From the NCBI RefSeq assembly GCF_964340395.1, contig NC_135564.1, positions 23,219,387 to 23,283,386 of the forward strand: 64,000 nt of DNA, given 5' to 3'. The notes beneath the pieces were generated by a model. It worked only from the letters and a program-made list of their open reading frames with translations, ran no database searches and had not been told where the DNA came from. Each line of letters begins with the position of its first letter. Positions within the stretch are counted from its first letter, which is position 1. Positions 44,700 to 57,200 of the stretch are shown in pieces. Origin of the DNA: Glandiceps talaboti (lineage: Eukaryota; Hemichordata; Enteropneusta; Spengelidae). The position numbers and the translations under genes are program-made.

Positions 44700-46261
44700 A
44701 ATAACATGTTCTGAATGACTGACATGTCACAGTGAAGTAAATTGTAACAATTTCAGAATGTAATTTAATGTAGCCACACATCGAAATTGATAAGATTGGC
44801 AACCATTGTGATGTAAAGTCTACTTACTAGTGTGTTATGGTTCATCATACTAAATTTTATGCTTCTCCAATAGTGAACTCCTTGATATTTATGATAGCAT
44901 AATTGTTTCACAAAAAATTCTGAGAATAACAAGTGGACCAAATTGACATTGGTGTGTTTGACAAAGAGAGATGACGGACAACCATTCCATGACGGATTTT
45001 TGCATTAGCGGTGCAACTTTCCCGACTTCGTGAGCCAGCAAGTCGAGTGTCATAAAAATTGTTTGCATCTCTAAAGCTATTTGCAATGTCACTGATAATG
45101 GGTCAGTAAAGCTGATAACAACTGATATGATATTAGGGGCTTCACAATTAAATATTGAGCTTAGCTTTGCCTGATGTGTTATGTAATAGTGCTTTATCAC
45201 ATTTGGAAATATTGCCAACAAACATTATTCAGTGATAAGAAAGATAAGAAACCCCACTTCCTTAGCTAATGGCTCGATTCTGTAATGCCAAAGGATGTAT
45301 CATCTGACTGTAGCTAGCTATACAATCACCAGTTGTACAATTTGAGCTGTGGATTCATCATCTGAATTTAAGCATATTTAATGTGAAACAAATTACAAAC
45401 TAAATTTAACCTCTAAGGTTAGTTATACTATATTTGATCTGATTTATTTTTAAGTTGTTTAAAAAAGAAATTTGTAGTAAAAATGTGAAAGAAAAACGTC
45501 ATTTATGTGATGAAATTTGGGATATGAATTACTGAATACCTTCATTACTTACGTCCCAAATGATGTGTGAAGATGTAGACATCACACTATTTCTCTATTC
45601 AACTTGGGCATTTAGGAATGATCTATCGGATGAGTATGGCTATGTTGTGTTTGTGTGAAACTGTATGGCCGGCAAGGTGGTTTCCGATGCTTGAAACAAC
45701 ACAAAATGTTCAGTTGATATTCATAATCTGTGCTAAATTTGGTGTCTCTACCTCGTGTGGTTTATACTTTGTACATATTTCAATCTGACCTTACAAGTTC
45801 TCAAATTAATGATTGTGGGTCTGAACATATATCTGTGTTGAATTGCCGTGGCTGGCAATGTGGGTTCATATTGCTTGAAATGACACAAAATTTTGAAGAC
45901 TAAAATTTTAGTTTATATCCATTATCTGTGCCAAAATTGACGTCTTTACCTCTACTACTGATCTGATCTACTTTTATTTATGGTAATGGGTAAGGTACCA
46001 AAAGACATTCAAGTACACATGATTGTTACTGTCTTCCTTAATGAACAAATACATGGTCAGGAGGGAGGGTGGGGGTGAGTGGTTTACCACAACTATTCTA
46101 AAAATAGACATTGTCTGAACCAAAGCACTGGGCGCTTGCCCATGTAAGGGTGCTAACCCACATCAATACGGTATATGATAGGTAGTGACTCCATTCAAGT
46201 GCCTACCCACCATTATCAAATATGAGCTTTCTTTCAAGACCCTGACTTTTGACTTTGGATG
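44700..46261. other. Unique-looking sequence, one minisatellite-like monomer
   Basis: No gene was recognised; the frame 44889-45221 (minus) has no known similarity. At 45022-45066 a segment (TGAGCCAGCAAG, then CATAAA and TTGTTT) resembles one monomer of the 53-bp array that begins 1.4 kb further on. Confidence 0.4.
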
Positions 46262-46494
46262 TTTTTTTTCAACAAGACCACGCCCATAGCAACAGCCAAA
46301 TTATGGCATATATTGCAAAGATAATAACAGGGAATAATAGACAAGTTAATACACATTCAAAATATGTATTTAAATTTGCTGATCAAACAGCCAAAACATG
46401 TTTGAGAAAAAAATAATATCGCAAAAATTGTGAAATCTCATGAGAAATCATGACGGTTTTCCCCCATTAGCCATTCAAGTGCTACAAACTTGAC
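46262..46494 (+). repeat. Dispersed repeat family A fragment
   Basis: CAACAAGACCACGCCCATAG then CAACAGCCAAATTATGGC, followed by AT-rich sequence leading into the 53-bp array. Confidence 0.5.
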
Positions 46495-49400
46495 TTGATG
46501 AGCCAGCAAGCCGGGTATAATAAACGTCTATTGTGAAACCCCACTTGGTAAGCCAGCAAGCCGGGTACAATAAACATTGTCTATTGTGAAACCCCACTTG
46601 GTAAGCCAGCAAGCCGGGTATAATAAACATTGTCTATTGTGAAACCCCACTTGGTAAGCCAGCAAGCCGGGTACAATAAACATTGTGTATTGTGAAACCC
46701 CACTTGGTAAGCCAGCAAGCCTGGTACAATAAACGTTGTCTATTGTGAAACCCCACTTGGTAAGCCAGCAAGCCGGGTATAATAAACATTGTCTATTGTG
46801 AAACCCCACTTGGTAAGCCAGCAAGCCGGGTACAATAAACATTGTCTATTGTGAAACCCCACTTGGTAAGCCAGCAAGCCGGGTATAATAAACATTGTCT
46901 ATTGTGAAACCCCACTTGGTAAGCCAGCAAGCCGGGTACAATAAACATTGTGTATTGTGAAACCCCACTTGGTAAGCCAGCAAGCCGGGTACAATAAACG
47001 TTGTCTATTGTGAAACCCCACTTGGTAAGCCAGCAAGCCGGGTATAATAAACATTGTCTATTGTGAAGCCCCACTTGGTAAGCCAGCAAGCCGGGTATAA
47101 TAAACATTGTCTATTGTGAAACCCCACTTGATGAGCCAGCAAGCCGGGTATAATAAACGTTGTCTATTGTGAAACCCCACTTGGTAAGCCAGCAAGCCGG
47201 GTATAACAAACATTGTCTATTGTGAAACCCCACTTGGTAAGCCAGCAAGCCGGGTATAATAAACATTGTCTATTGTGAAACCCCACTTGGTAAGCCAGCA
47301 AGCCGGGTACAATAAACATTGTCTATTGTGAAACCCCACTTGGTAAGCCAGCAAGCCGGGTATAATAAACATGTCTATTGTGAAACCCCACTTGGTAAGC
47401 CAGCAAGCCGGGTACAATAAACATTGTGTATTGTGAAACCCCACTTGGTAAGCCAGCAAGCCGGGTACAATAAACGTTGTCTATTGTGAAACCCCACTTG
47501 GTAAGCCAGCAAGCCGGGTATAATAAACATTGTCTATTGTGAAACCCCACTTGGTAAGCCAGCAAGCCGGGTACAATAAACATTGTCTATTGTGAAACCC
47601 CACTTGGTAAGCCAGCAAGCCGGGTACAATAAACGTTGTCTATTGTGAAACCCCACTTGGTAAGCCAGCAAGCCGGGTATAACAAACATTGTCTATTGTG
47701 AAACCCCACTTGGTAAGCCAGCAAGCCGGGTACAATAAACATTGTCTATTGTGAAACCCCACTTGGTAAGCCAGCAAGCCGGGTACAATAAACGTTGTCT
47801 ATTGTGAAACCCCACTTGGTAAGCCAGCAAGCCGGGTATAATAAACATTGTCTATTGTGAAACCCCACTTGGTAAGCCAGCAAGCCGGGTATAATAAACG
47901 TTGTCTATTGTGAAACCCCACTTGGTAAGCCAGCAAGCCGGGTACAATAAACATTGGCTATTGTGAAACCCCACTTGGTAAGCCAGCAAGCCGGGTATAA
48001 TAAACGTTGTCTATTGTGAAACCCCACTTGATGAGCCATCAAGCCGGGTATAATAAACATTGTCTATTGTGAAACCCCACTTGGTAAGCCAGCAAGCCGG
48101 GTATAATAAACGTTGTCTATTGTGAAACCCCACTTGATGAGCCATCAAGCCGGGTATAATAAACATTGTCTATTGTGAAACCCCACTTGGTAAGCCAGCA
48201 AGCCGGGTATAATAAACGTTGTCTATTGTGAAACCCCACTTGGTAAGCCAGCAAGCCGGGTACAATAAACATTGTCTATTGTGAAACCCCACTTGGTAAG
48301 CCAGCAAGCCGGGTACAATAAACATTGTCTATTGTGAAACCCCACTTGGTAAGCCAGCAAGCCGGGTATAATAAACATTGTCTATTGTGAAACCCCACTT
48401 GGTAAGCCAGCAAGCCGGGTATAATAAACGTTGTCTATTGTGAAACCCCACTTGATGAGCCAGCAAGCCGGGTATAATAAACGTTGTCTATTGTGAAACC
48501 CCACTTGGTAAGCCAGCAAGCCGGGTATAATAAACATTGTCTATTGTGAAACCCCACTTGATGAGCCATCAAGCCGGGTATAATAAACGTTGTCTATTGT
48601 GAAACCCCACTTGGTAAGCCAGCAAGCCGGGTACAATAAACGTTGTCTATTGTGAAACCCCACTTGGTAAGCCAGCAAGCCGGGTACAATAAACATTGTC
48701 TATTGTGAAACCCCACTTGGTAAGCCAGCAAGCCGGGTACAATAAACATTGTCTATTGTGAAACCCCACTTGGTAAGCCAGCAAGCCGGGTATAATAAAC
48801 ATTGTCTATTGTGAAACCCCACTTGGTAAGCCAGCAAGCCGGGTATAATAAACGTTGTCTATTGTGAAACCCCACTTGATGAGCCAGCAAGCCGGGTATA
48901 ATAAACGTTGTCTATTGTGAAACCCCACTTGGTAAGCCAGCAAGCCGGGTATAATAAACGTTGTCTATTGTGAAACCCCACTTGGTAAGCCAGCAAGCCG
49001 GGTATAATAAACGTTGTCTATTGTGAAACCCCACTTGGTAAGCCAGCAAGCCGGGTATAATAAACGTTGTCTATTGTGAAACCCCACTTGGTAAGCCAGC
49101 AACCTGGGTATAATAAACGTTGTCTATTGTGAAACCCCACTTGATGAGTCAGCAAGCCAGGTACAATAAACGTTGTCTATTGTGAAACCCCACTTGATGA
49201 GCCAGCAAGCTGGGTATAATAAACATTGTCTATTGTGAAACCCCACTTGGTAAGCCAGCAACCTGGGTATAATAAACGTTGTCTATTGTGAAACCCCACT
49301 TGATGAGTCAGCAAGCCGGGTATAATAAACGTTGTCTATTGTGAAACCCCACTTGGTAAGCCAGCAACCTGGGTATAATAAACGTTGTCTATTGTGAAAC

Positions 49401-49735
49401 CCCACTTGATGAGTCAGCAAGCCAGGTACAATAAACGTTGTCTATTGTGAAACCCCACTTGATGAGCCAGCAAGCTGGGTATAATAAACATTGTCTATTG
49501 TGAAACCCCACTTGGTAAGCCAGCAACCTGGGTATAATAAATGTTGTCTATTGTGAAACCCCACTTGATGAGTCAGCAAGCCAGGTACAATAAACGTTGT
49601 CTATTGTGAAACCCCACTTGATGAGCCAGCAAGCCGGGTATAATAAACGTTGTCTATTGTGAAACCCCACTTGGTAAGCCAGCAAGCCGGGTATAATAAA
49701 CGTTGTCTATTGTGAAACCCCACTTGCTTGGTTAA
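46495..49735. repeat. 53-bp minisatellite, about 60 units
   Basis: The unit contains ATTGTGAAACCCCACTTGGT, AAGCCAGCAAGCCGGGTATA and ATAAACATTGTCT. Variation is concentrated at TAT/TAC, ACATTG/ACGTTG and GGTAAG/GATGAG. Units with GATGAGTCAGCAAGCCAGG are confined to about 49140-49620, near the right edge. The 53-bp length shifts frame each unit, so the open frames found here are 53-residue cyclic readings through three frames and do not indicate a gene. Confidence 0.97.
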
Positions 49736-50020
49736 TGTCTTCATCCCGTAATGTAGTGGATGCAGAAACTGACATCAACTTAAAAAGACAATATAAAACT
49801 GTTGTTGGCTGTACAAATCTGTAATGGCTGTACATCTGAAAGGAAGAAATAAAGAACACAGAGACAATTTGGAAAACAATGGAAAACCTGAACTAGACAC
49901 TCACAGATGAATAAAATATAATAAAAATCTACTTACCCCACCTATTCTAAAATTGAGTGTAATCAAAACCACACAATTTTTTCATTAAGCCTGATGATAT
50001 TTTAATCATGTCTTGTTTTT
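49736..50020. other. Spacer, nothing recognised
   Basis: Short AT-rich sequence between the 53-bp array and a family A start. No feature is seen. Confidence 0.4.
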
Positions 50021-50259
50021 TAGCACAACTGAACTAAGATTAAGTCTGGAGCCATTTGGTCGACATGTCTGAGCAGAACAATTTCAGTCAATCTTGGTAT
50101 ACTATTAGGTACATATGCATGTCAATTTGTGATTGCACGTATCACAGACAAGAAGTGTTACAATCCAAACAGGGATCAACAGCTCCCAAACAGAAGGCCT
50201 ATGTCATCTATGATGGCTTGTTAATATGCAAAATAGGGGTAAAAATTGAATTTTTGTAA
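50021..50259 (+). repeat. Dispersed repeat family A start, mixed with family B-like text
   Basis: TAGCACAACTGAACTAAGAT starts the copy. CAATCTTGGTATACTATTAG and ATATGCAAAATAGGGGTAAA follow, resembling degraded blocks of families A and B. Confidence 0.45.
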
Positions 50260-50490
50260 AATGGTGACTATAATATAAAAGGACAATATTTTACCAGCTT
50301 TCTGTGTGAAATGTGTTCTATAGTGTGTGTGAGTCATCATATGAAACCACTAACCACTTTATTACTTCGCTAAATCAAAACTGCATAGTGGAAGAGTTGA
50401 TCAGCAGAACTACTTCTACATGTTACAAAAAAAAAAAAGAACAAAAAACCCCAGCAGAGTGATTCTGACTGATAGGTCGCTTGTTGTAAT
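50260..50490. repeat. Dispersed repeat family D, copy 2
   Basis: It matches 41566-41790 in order: TAAAATGGTGACTATAATAT, CATCATATGAAACCACTAAC, ACTGCATAGTGGAAGAG and TGATAGGTCGCTTGTT. Confidence 0.7.
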
Positions 50491-50542
50491 GTCTATCCAT
50501 TTGTTTACTCAGAGTGTCACTCTAATACACGTACCACTTAAA

Positions 50543-50668
50543 AGTACTACTACTACTACTACTACTACTACTATAACTACTAATATGATGACTACTACTG
50601 TGACTACTACTACTACTACTACTACTACTATGACTACTACTACTACTACAACTACTACCACTACTTAT
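50543..50668. repeat. (ACT)n trinucleotide microsatellite
   Basis: An imperfect ACT repeat of about 125 bp, which yields poly-Thr and poly-Ser readings that are not coding. Confidence 0.9.
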
Positions 50669-51585
50669 TCCGTCTGTCCTTGCGTCCGTACGTGCGTCAG
50701 TCCGTCCGTCCATCCGCAGCCGTTTCTTGAAGATGCCTGGACCGATTTCTTTCAAGCTTGGTACAGGGGCAACATACAATGGCATACATATGCACGTCAA
50801 TTTGTTTCATGATACGATCCAATATGGCCGCCTAGCAGCCATTTTGTTTGCAAATTTTCCCTGTCTAAAGCCATAAAGCCATAACTCAGACATGTTTGAA
50901 CAGATCTCATTCAAAGTTGGTATTAGGACAGTGTTCTATGACATACATGTTCATTTCCATTTTCATCGTGATACGATCCAATATGGCTGCCTGGCAGCCA
51001 TTTTGTTTGCGAATTTTCCATGTCCAAAGCCATAACTCAGACATGCTTGAACAGATCTCATTCAAAGTTGGTATTAGCACAGTGTGCTATGACATACATG
51101 TGCATATTCATTGTTGTCAAGATACGATCCTATATGGCCGCCTAGCAGCCATTTTGTTTGCGAATTTTCTATGTCCAAAGCCATAACTCAGACATGCTTG
51201 AACAGATCTCGTTCAAAGTTGGTGTTAGGACATACATGTGCATATCCATTTTCGTCGTGATACAATCCGATATGGCTACCTGGCAGCCATTTTGTTGGCG
51301 CAGTTTTCATGTCCAAAGCCATAACTCAGACATGCTTGAACAGCCCCCCCCCCCCCCCCCCCATACCCGACCCATTCTTTATTGTTGAATGGTTTATTCC
51401 ATCACGTCATCTTGAGGAGTAGGCATGTCCCATGTCCAATGAGGAGACACAACATATCTAAGTCTGTTTGATTTAGGTTCACAAGTGTTGTTGCATGATC
51501 AGAGTAGTGATATCAAGAAAATGACAACATAAACTTAAAACCCAATCATAGCGGGGACTATGTCATTCTCAATGACTTGTTTATT
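50669..51585 (+). repeat. Dispersed repeat family B, copy 3
   Basis: The copy starts within the (GTCC)n tract and contains GATGCCTGGACCGATTTCTT and four units with AACTCAGACATG. It has a poly(C) run at 51344-51362 and the terminal block AACCCAATCATAGCGGGGAC. It lacks the 5' TAGTCCCCGC end. Confidence 0.7.
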
Positions 51586-52600
<1,015 letters not shown>

Positions 52601-52617
52601 AGAAACTCAGTGTTAAG

Positions 52618-52721
<104 letters not shown>

Positions 52722-52816
52722 CTCGGTGAGTATCAATCTGCTAAGACAGTGCTCTATACCGCAGTGGCAGAGCGTAATAGTTTTGGTAGTACTGGTAGTA
52801 CTGGAACTCTTTCTTG

Positions 52817-52859
52817 GTTGTAACTCGGAGTTTCACGCATAGTGCGATCATCAGACAAC
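52817..52859 (-). ncRNA. Hammerhead ribozyme motif, copy 1
   Basis: Read on the minus strand: stem I strand GTTGT, core CTGATGA, stem II CGCA/TGCG closed by CTA (with one U.U at its base), core GAAA, a short stem III (ACT CCG AGT), then T at the cleavage position, and stem I return ACAAC pairing with GTTGT. All conserved hammerhead core positions are present. PLEs are known to encode minimal hammerheads with very short stem III in their terminal repeats, often in tandem. Self-cleavage is inferred and not shown. Confidence 0.75.
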
Positions 52860-52881
52860 TCTGAGGCTTACTCCTTTCTTG

Positions 52882-52924
52882 GTTGTAACTCGGAGTTTCA
52901 CGCATAGTGCGATCATCAGACAAC
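52882..52924 (-). ncRNA. Hammerhead ribozyme motif, copy 2
   Basis: Identical to copy 1 over all 43 bases, offset by 65 bp. A tandem pair allows the dimeric fold that minimal hammerheads with weak stem III usually need. Both copies lie downstream of the PLE ORF and in its sense orientation. Confidence 0.75.
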
Positions 52925-53125
52925 TCTGAGGCTTACTCATTGGGTGTGCTGTATATATAGAGTGTAGACAATAGAAATACCATCACTATTGTCTGTGTCG
53001 GTGGGTAGGTGTTGTATGTGTGGAGGTGTTGGTTGTTATTGTGTGAGTTATTGGGTGCGGACAAGTAAGTGTTGGCGGGTTGTTACATGTTGGGCTTTGA
53101 TGTTCCGTTAGTTAACAGGTTTAGT

Positions 53126-54212
53126 TTAGGTGATAGATGCTCTATTGAAGTTGGACAAATAACACTTATTCTCGTGTAGGCATTTGGATATCAACTCAGT
53201 TCTTTTGTTTAGTGTGGAGCTTTTGTCTGCTTTAATAATAGTTAGTTTTTCGGTTAAACACAGGTTGCATCGTTTTGTTTTATTGGTGTATGCTTGGGCT
53301 GTCTTGCTGATGGACCAGGATACGGAAAAAGGCTCATTGTTTCTTTTCAGTTTCCAAATGTGTTTTGATAGTTCTGTGCTGTTTACGTGTTTTTCATGTT
53401 TGAATGACTGTTTGTGGTTGGCGTATCTCTGTGTGAAGTTGTTCTCTGTTAGACCGATATATACTTTTGTTTGTTTTCCGTGGACGGTGGCTTGGTATAC
53501 GATGTTTTCCATTTGGCATTCGCCGTTCAAAGGGCAGGTGTCTTTCTGTCTGCAATTACAAGGTTTTTGAGTGGGTTTAGTTTCGCTGTTGGAGATGGTG
53601 GCGTTATGCGCTTTGATTATGGTAGCCATGTTTGACATGCAGCTATAACTGACTTTGACATTGTTTCTGTTGAATATTTTGTGTAACTTAGAGTCTGCTG
53701 GGAAATGTTTTGCGATTAGGTTGAGGAATCGTTTGCCTACATTGGTGGCTACGTTTTTGCTGTATGGTGGGTTAAACCAGATGGTGTTTCTATTTCTGTT
53801 TTTCTTGTTTTTCTGCGTCGGGGTGCTGGTGTACGTGATGTTCTCTTTGTTGCCGCTGGTTTTTAGTGCATTTTGGTACAGTGGGGCTGCCTGGTTGAAG
53901 ATGTCTTCGTCGGATGATATGTCGGAAATTCTATGGCCGATGGCTGATGATATGTTCTTGATGATGCTGGGTGGGTGGTTAGACTGCGTGTGTATGTACA
54001 TGGGGTTGTCGTTGGGTTTTTCTGTAAGGGTAATATTTACCGTTGTTGAGGTTGAGCGTTATGTCTAGAAAGTTGACAGTTTTCAGATTGGTGAGTATGG
54101 TTATTTTTAACCCCATGGCTTTGAAGGTTTTAGTTATGTCTTTTCTGATACTTTCTGATTTACTTCCGGTGATGTTCTTGAAGGCGGCGAGTCCGTCGTC
54201 CCTATAGAGACC
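53126..54212 (-). pseudogene. Penelope-like element: reverse transcriptase remnant plus GIY-YIG endonuclease
   Basis: This is the C-terminal part of a PLE polyprotein (reverse transcriptase followed by GIY-YIG endonuclease). The frame is open from 54212, upstream of the first Met at 54001. It begins exactly at the catalytic reverse transcriptase motif LYRDDGLAAFKNI, continues TVNFLDITLNL, YPYRKTQRQPMYIHTQSNHP and the thumb block NTIWFNPPYSKNVATNVGK. A linker carries cysteines (CNCRQKDTCPLNGEC, about residues 148-162 of the Met-started frame). The endonuclease has VYIGLTENNFTQRYANHKQSF-like sequence (residues 180-200) and ends LCLTEKLTIIKADK then LNKRTELISKCLHENK. It is truncated at its 5' side where the 33-bp minisatellite begins. 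The remaining frame is intact, so it decayed little after truncation. Confidence 0.88.
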
Positions 54213-57200
54213 TAGTATAGTATAGTATAGACTAGTATAGTCAAGTTGTAGTTTACTGTAGATACTGGTATAGTCAAGTTGTGGATTACTGTAGATACTG
54301 GTATAGTCAAGTTGTAGTTTACTGTAGATACTGGTATAGTCAAGTTGTGGATTACTGTAGATACTGGTATAGACAAGTTGTGGATTACTGCAGATACTAG
54401 TATAGACTAGTTGTGGATTACTGTAGATACTAGTATAGTCAAGTTGTGAATTACTGTAGATACTAGTATAGACTAGTTGTGGATTACTGTAGATACTAGT
54501 ATAGTCAAGTTGTGGGTTACTGCAGATACTAGTATAGTCAAGTTGTGGGTTACTGTAGATACTAGTATAGACTAGTTGTGGATTACTGTAGATACTAGTA
54601 TAGTCAAGTTGTGGGTTACTGTAGATACTAGTATAGACTAGTTGTGGATTACTTTAGATACTAGTATAGTCAAGTTGTGGGTTACTGCAGATACTAGTAT
54701 AGTCAAGTTGTGGGTTACTGTATATACTAGTAAAGTCAAGTTGTGGGTTACTGTAGATACTAGTATAGACTAGTTGTGGATTACTGTAGATACTAGTATA
54801 GACTAGTTGTGGATTACTGCAGATACTAGTATAGACTAGTTGTGGATTACTGTAGATACTAGTATAGACTAGTTGTGGATTACTGTAGATACTAGTATAG
54901 TCAAGTTGTGGGTTACTGTAGATACTAGTATAGTCAAGTTGTGGGTTACTGTAGATACTAGTATAGACTAGTTGTGGATTACTGTAGATACTAGTATAGA
55001 CTAGTTGTGGATTACTGTAGATACTAGTATAGTCAAGTTGTGGGTTATTGTAGATACTAGTATAGTCAAGTTGTGGGTTACTGTAGATACTAGTATAGAC
55101 TTGTTGTGGATTACTGTAGATACTAGTATAGACTAGTTGTGGATTACTGTAGATACTAGTATAGTCAAGTTGTGGATTACTGCAGATACTAGTATAGTCA
55201 AGTTGTGGATTACTGCAGATACTAGTATAGACTAGTTGTGGATTACTGTAGATACTAGTATAGTCAAGTTGTGGATTACTGCAGATACTAGTATAGACTA
55301 GTTGTGGATTACTGTAGATACTAGTATAGTCAAGTTGTGGATTACTGTAGATACTAGTATAGACTAGTTGTGGATTACTGTAGATACTAGTATAGACTTG
55401 TTGTGGATTACTGTAGATACTAGTATAGACTAGTTGTGGATTACTGTAGATACTAGTATAGTCAAGTTGTGGATTACTGCAGATACTAGTATAGACTAGT
55501 TGTGGATTACTGTAGATACTAGTATAGTCAAGTTGTGGATTACTGCAGATACTAGTATAGACTAGTTGTGGATTACTGTAGATACTAGTATAGTAAAGTT
55601 GTGGATTACTGTAGATACTAGTATAGACTAGTTGTGGATTACTGTAGATACTAGTATAGACTAGTTGTGGATTACTGTAGATACTAGTATAGTCAAGTTG
55701 TGGGTTACTGCAGATACTAGTATAGTCAAGTTGTGGGTTACTGTAGATACTAGTATAGTCAAGTTGTGGATTACTGTAGATACTGGTATAGTCAAGTTGT
55801 GGTTTACTGTAGATACTGGTATAGTCAAGTTGTGGATTACTGTAGATACTGGTATAGACAAGTTGTGGATTACTGCAGATACTAGTATAGACTAGTTGTG
55901 GATTACTGTAGATACTAGTATAGTCAAGTTGTGAATTACTGTAGATACTAGTATAGACTAGTTGTGGATTACTGTAGATACTAGTATAGTCAAGTTGTGG
56001 GTTACTGCAGATACTAGTATAGTCAAGTTGTGGGTTACTGTAGATACTAGTATAGACTAGTTGTGGATTACTGTAGATACTAGTATAGTCAAGTTGTGGG
56101 TTACTGTAGATACTAGTATAGACTAGTTGTGGATTACTTTAGATACTAGTATAGTCAAGTTGTGGGTTACTGCAGATACTAGTATAGTCAAGTTGTGGGT
56201 TACTGTAGATACTAGTATAGTCAAGTTGTGGGTTACTGTAGATACTAGTATAGACTAGTTGTGGATTACTGTAGATACTAGTATAGACTAGTTGTGGATT
56301 ACTGCAGATACTAGTATAGACTAGTTGTGGATTACTGTAGATACTAGTATAGACTAGTTGTGGATTACTGTAGATACTAGTATAGTCAAGTTGTGGGTTA
56401 CTGTAGATACTAGTATAGTCAAGTTGTGGGTTACTGTAGATACTAGTATAGACTAGTTGTGGATTACTGTAGATACTAGTATAGACTAGTTGTGGATTAC
56501 TGTAGATACTAGTATAGTCAAGTTGTGGGTTATTGTAGATACTAGTATAGTCAAGTTGTGGGTTACTGTAGATACTAGTATAGACTTGTTGTGGATTACT
56601 GTAGATACTAGTATAGACTAGTTGTGGATTACTGTAGATACTAGTATAGTCAAGTTGTGGATTACTGCAGATACTAGTATAGACTAGTTGTGGATTACTG
56701 TAGATACTAGTATAGTCAAGTTGTGGATTACTGCAGATACTAGTATAGACTAGTTGTGGATTACTGTAGATACTAGTATAGTCAAGTTGTGGATTACTGT
56801 AGATACTAGTATAGACTAGTTGTGGATTACTGTAGATACTAGTATAGACTTGTTGTGGATTACTGTAGATACTAGTATAGACTAGTTGTGGATTACTGTA
56901 GATACTAGTATAGTCAAGTTGTGGATTACTGCAGATACTAGTATAGACTAGTTGTGGATTACTGTAGATACTAGTATAGTCAAGTTGTGGATTACTGCAG
57001 ATACTAGTATAGACTAGTTGTGGATTACTGTAGATACTAGTATAGTAAAGTTGTGGATTACTGTAGATACTAGTATAGACTAGTTGTGGATTACTGTAGA
57101 TACTAGTATAGACTAGTTGTGGATTACTGTAGATACTAGTATAGTCAAGTTGTGGGTTACTGCAGATACTAGTATAGTCAAGTTGTGGGTTACTGTAGAT

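Noticed and set aside
46528-47583. Four overlapping frames of 80-104 residues with a 53-residue period
   Set aside because: They are cyclic readings of a 53-bp unit through three frames, not a protein family.
46495-49735. A CRISPR-like array of regular direct repeats
   Set aside because: There are no unique spacers between repeats. The whole unit is repeated, and the genome is eukaryotic.
50420-50812. A 130-codon poly-threonine protein
   Set aside because: It comes from the ACT microsatellite joined to family B repeat sequence.
53184-54068. Plus-strand frames of 128 and 137 codons with hydrophobic stretches, as membrane proteins
   Set aside because: They are antisense shadows of the PLE GIY-YIG frame, whose motifs are unmistakable on the minus strand.
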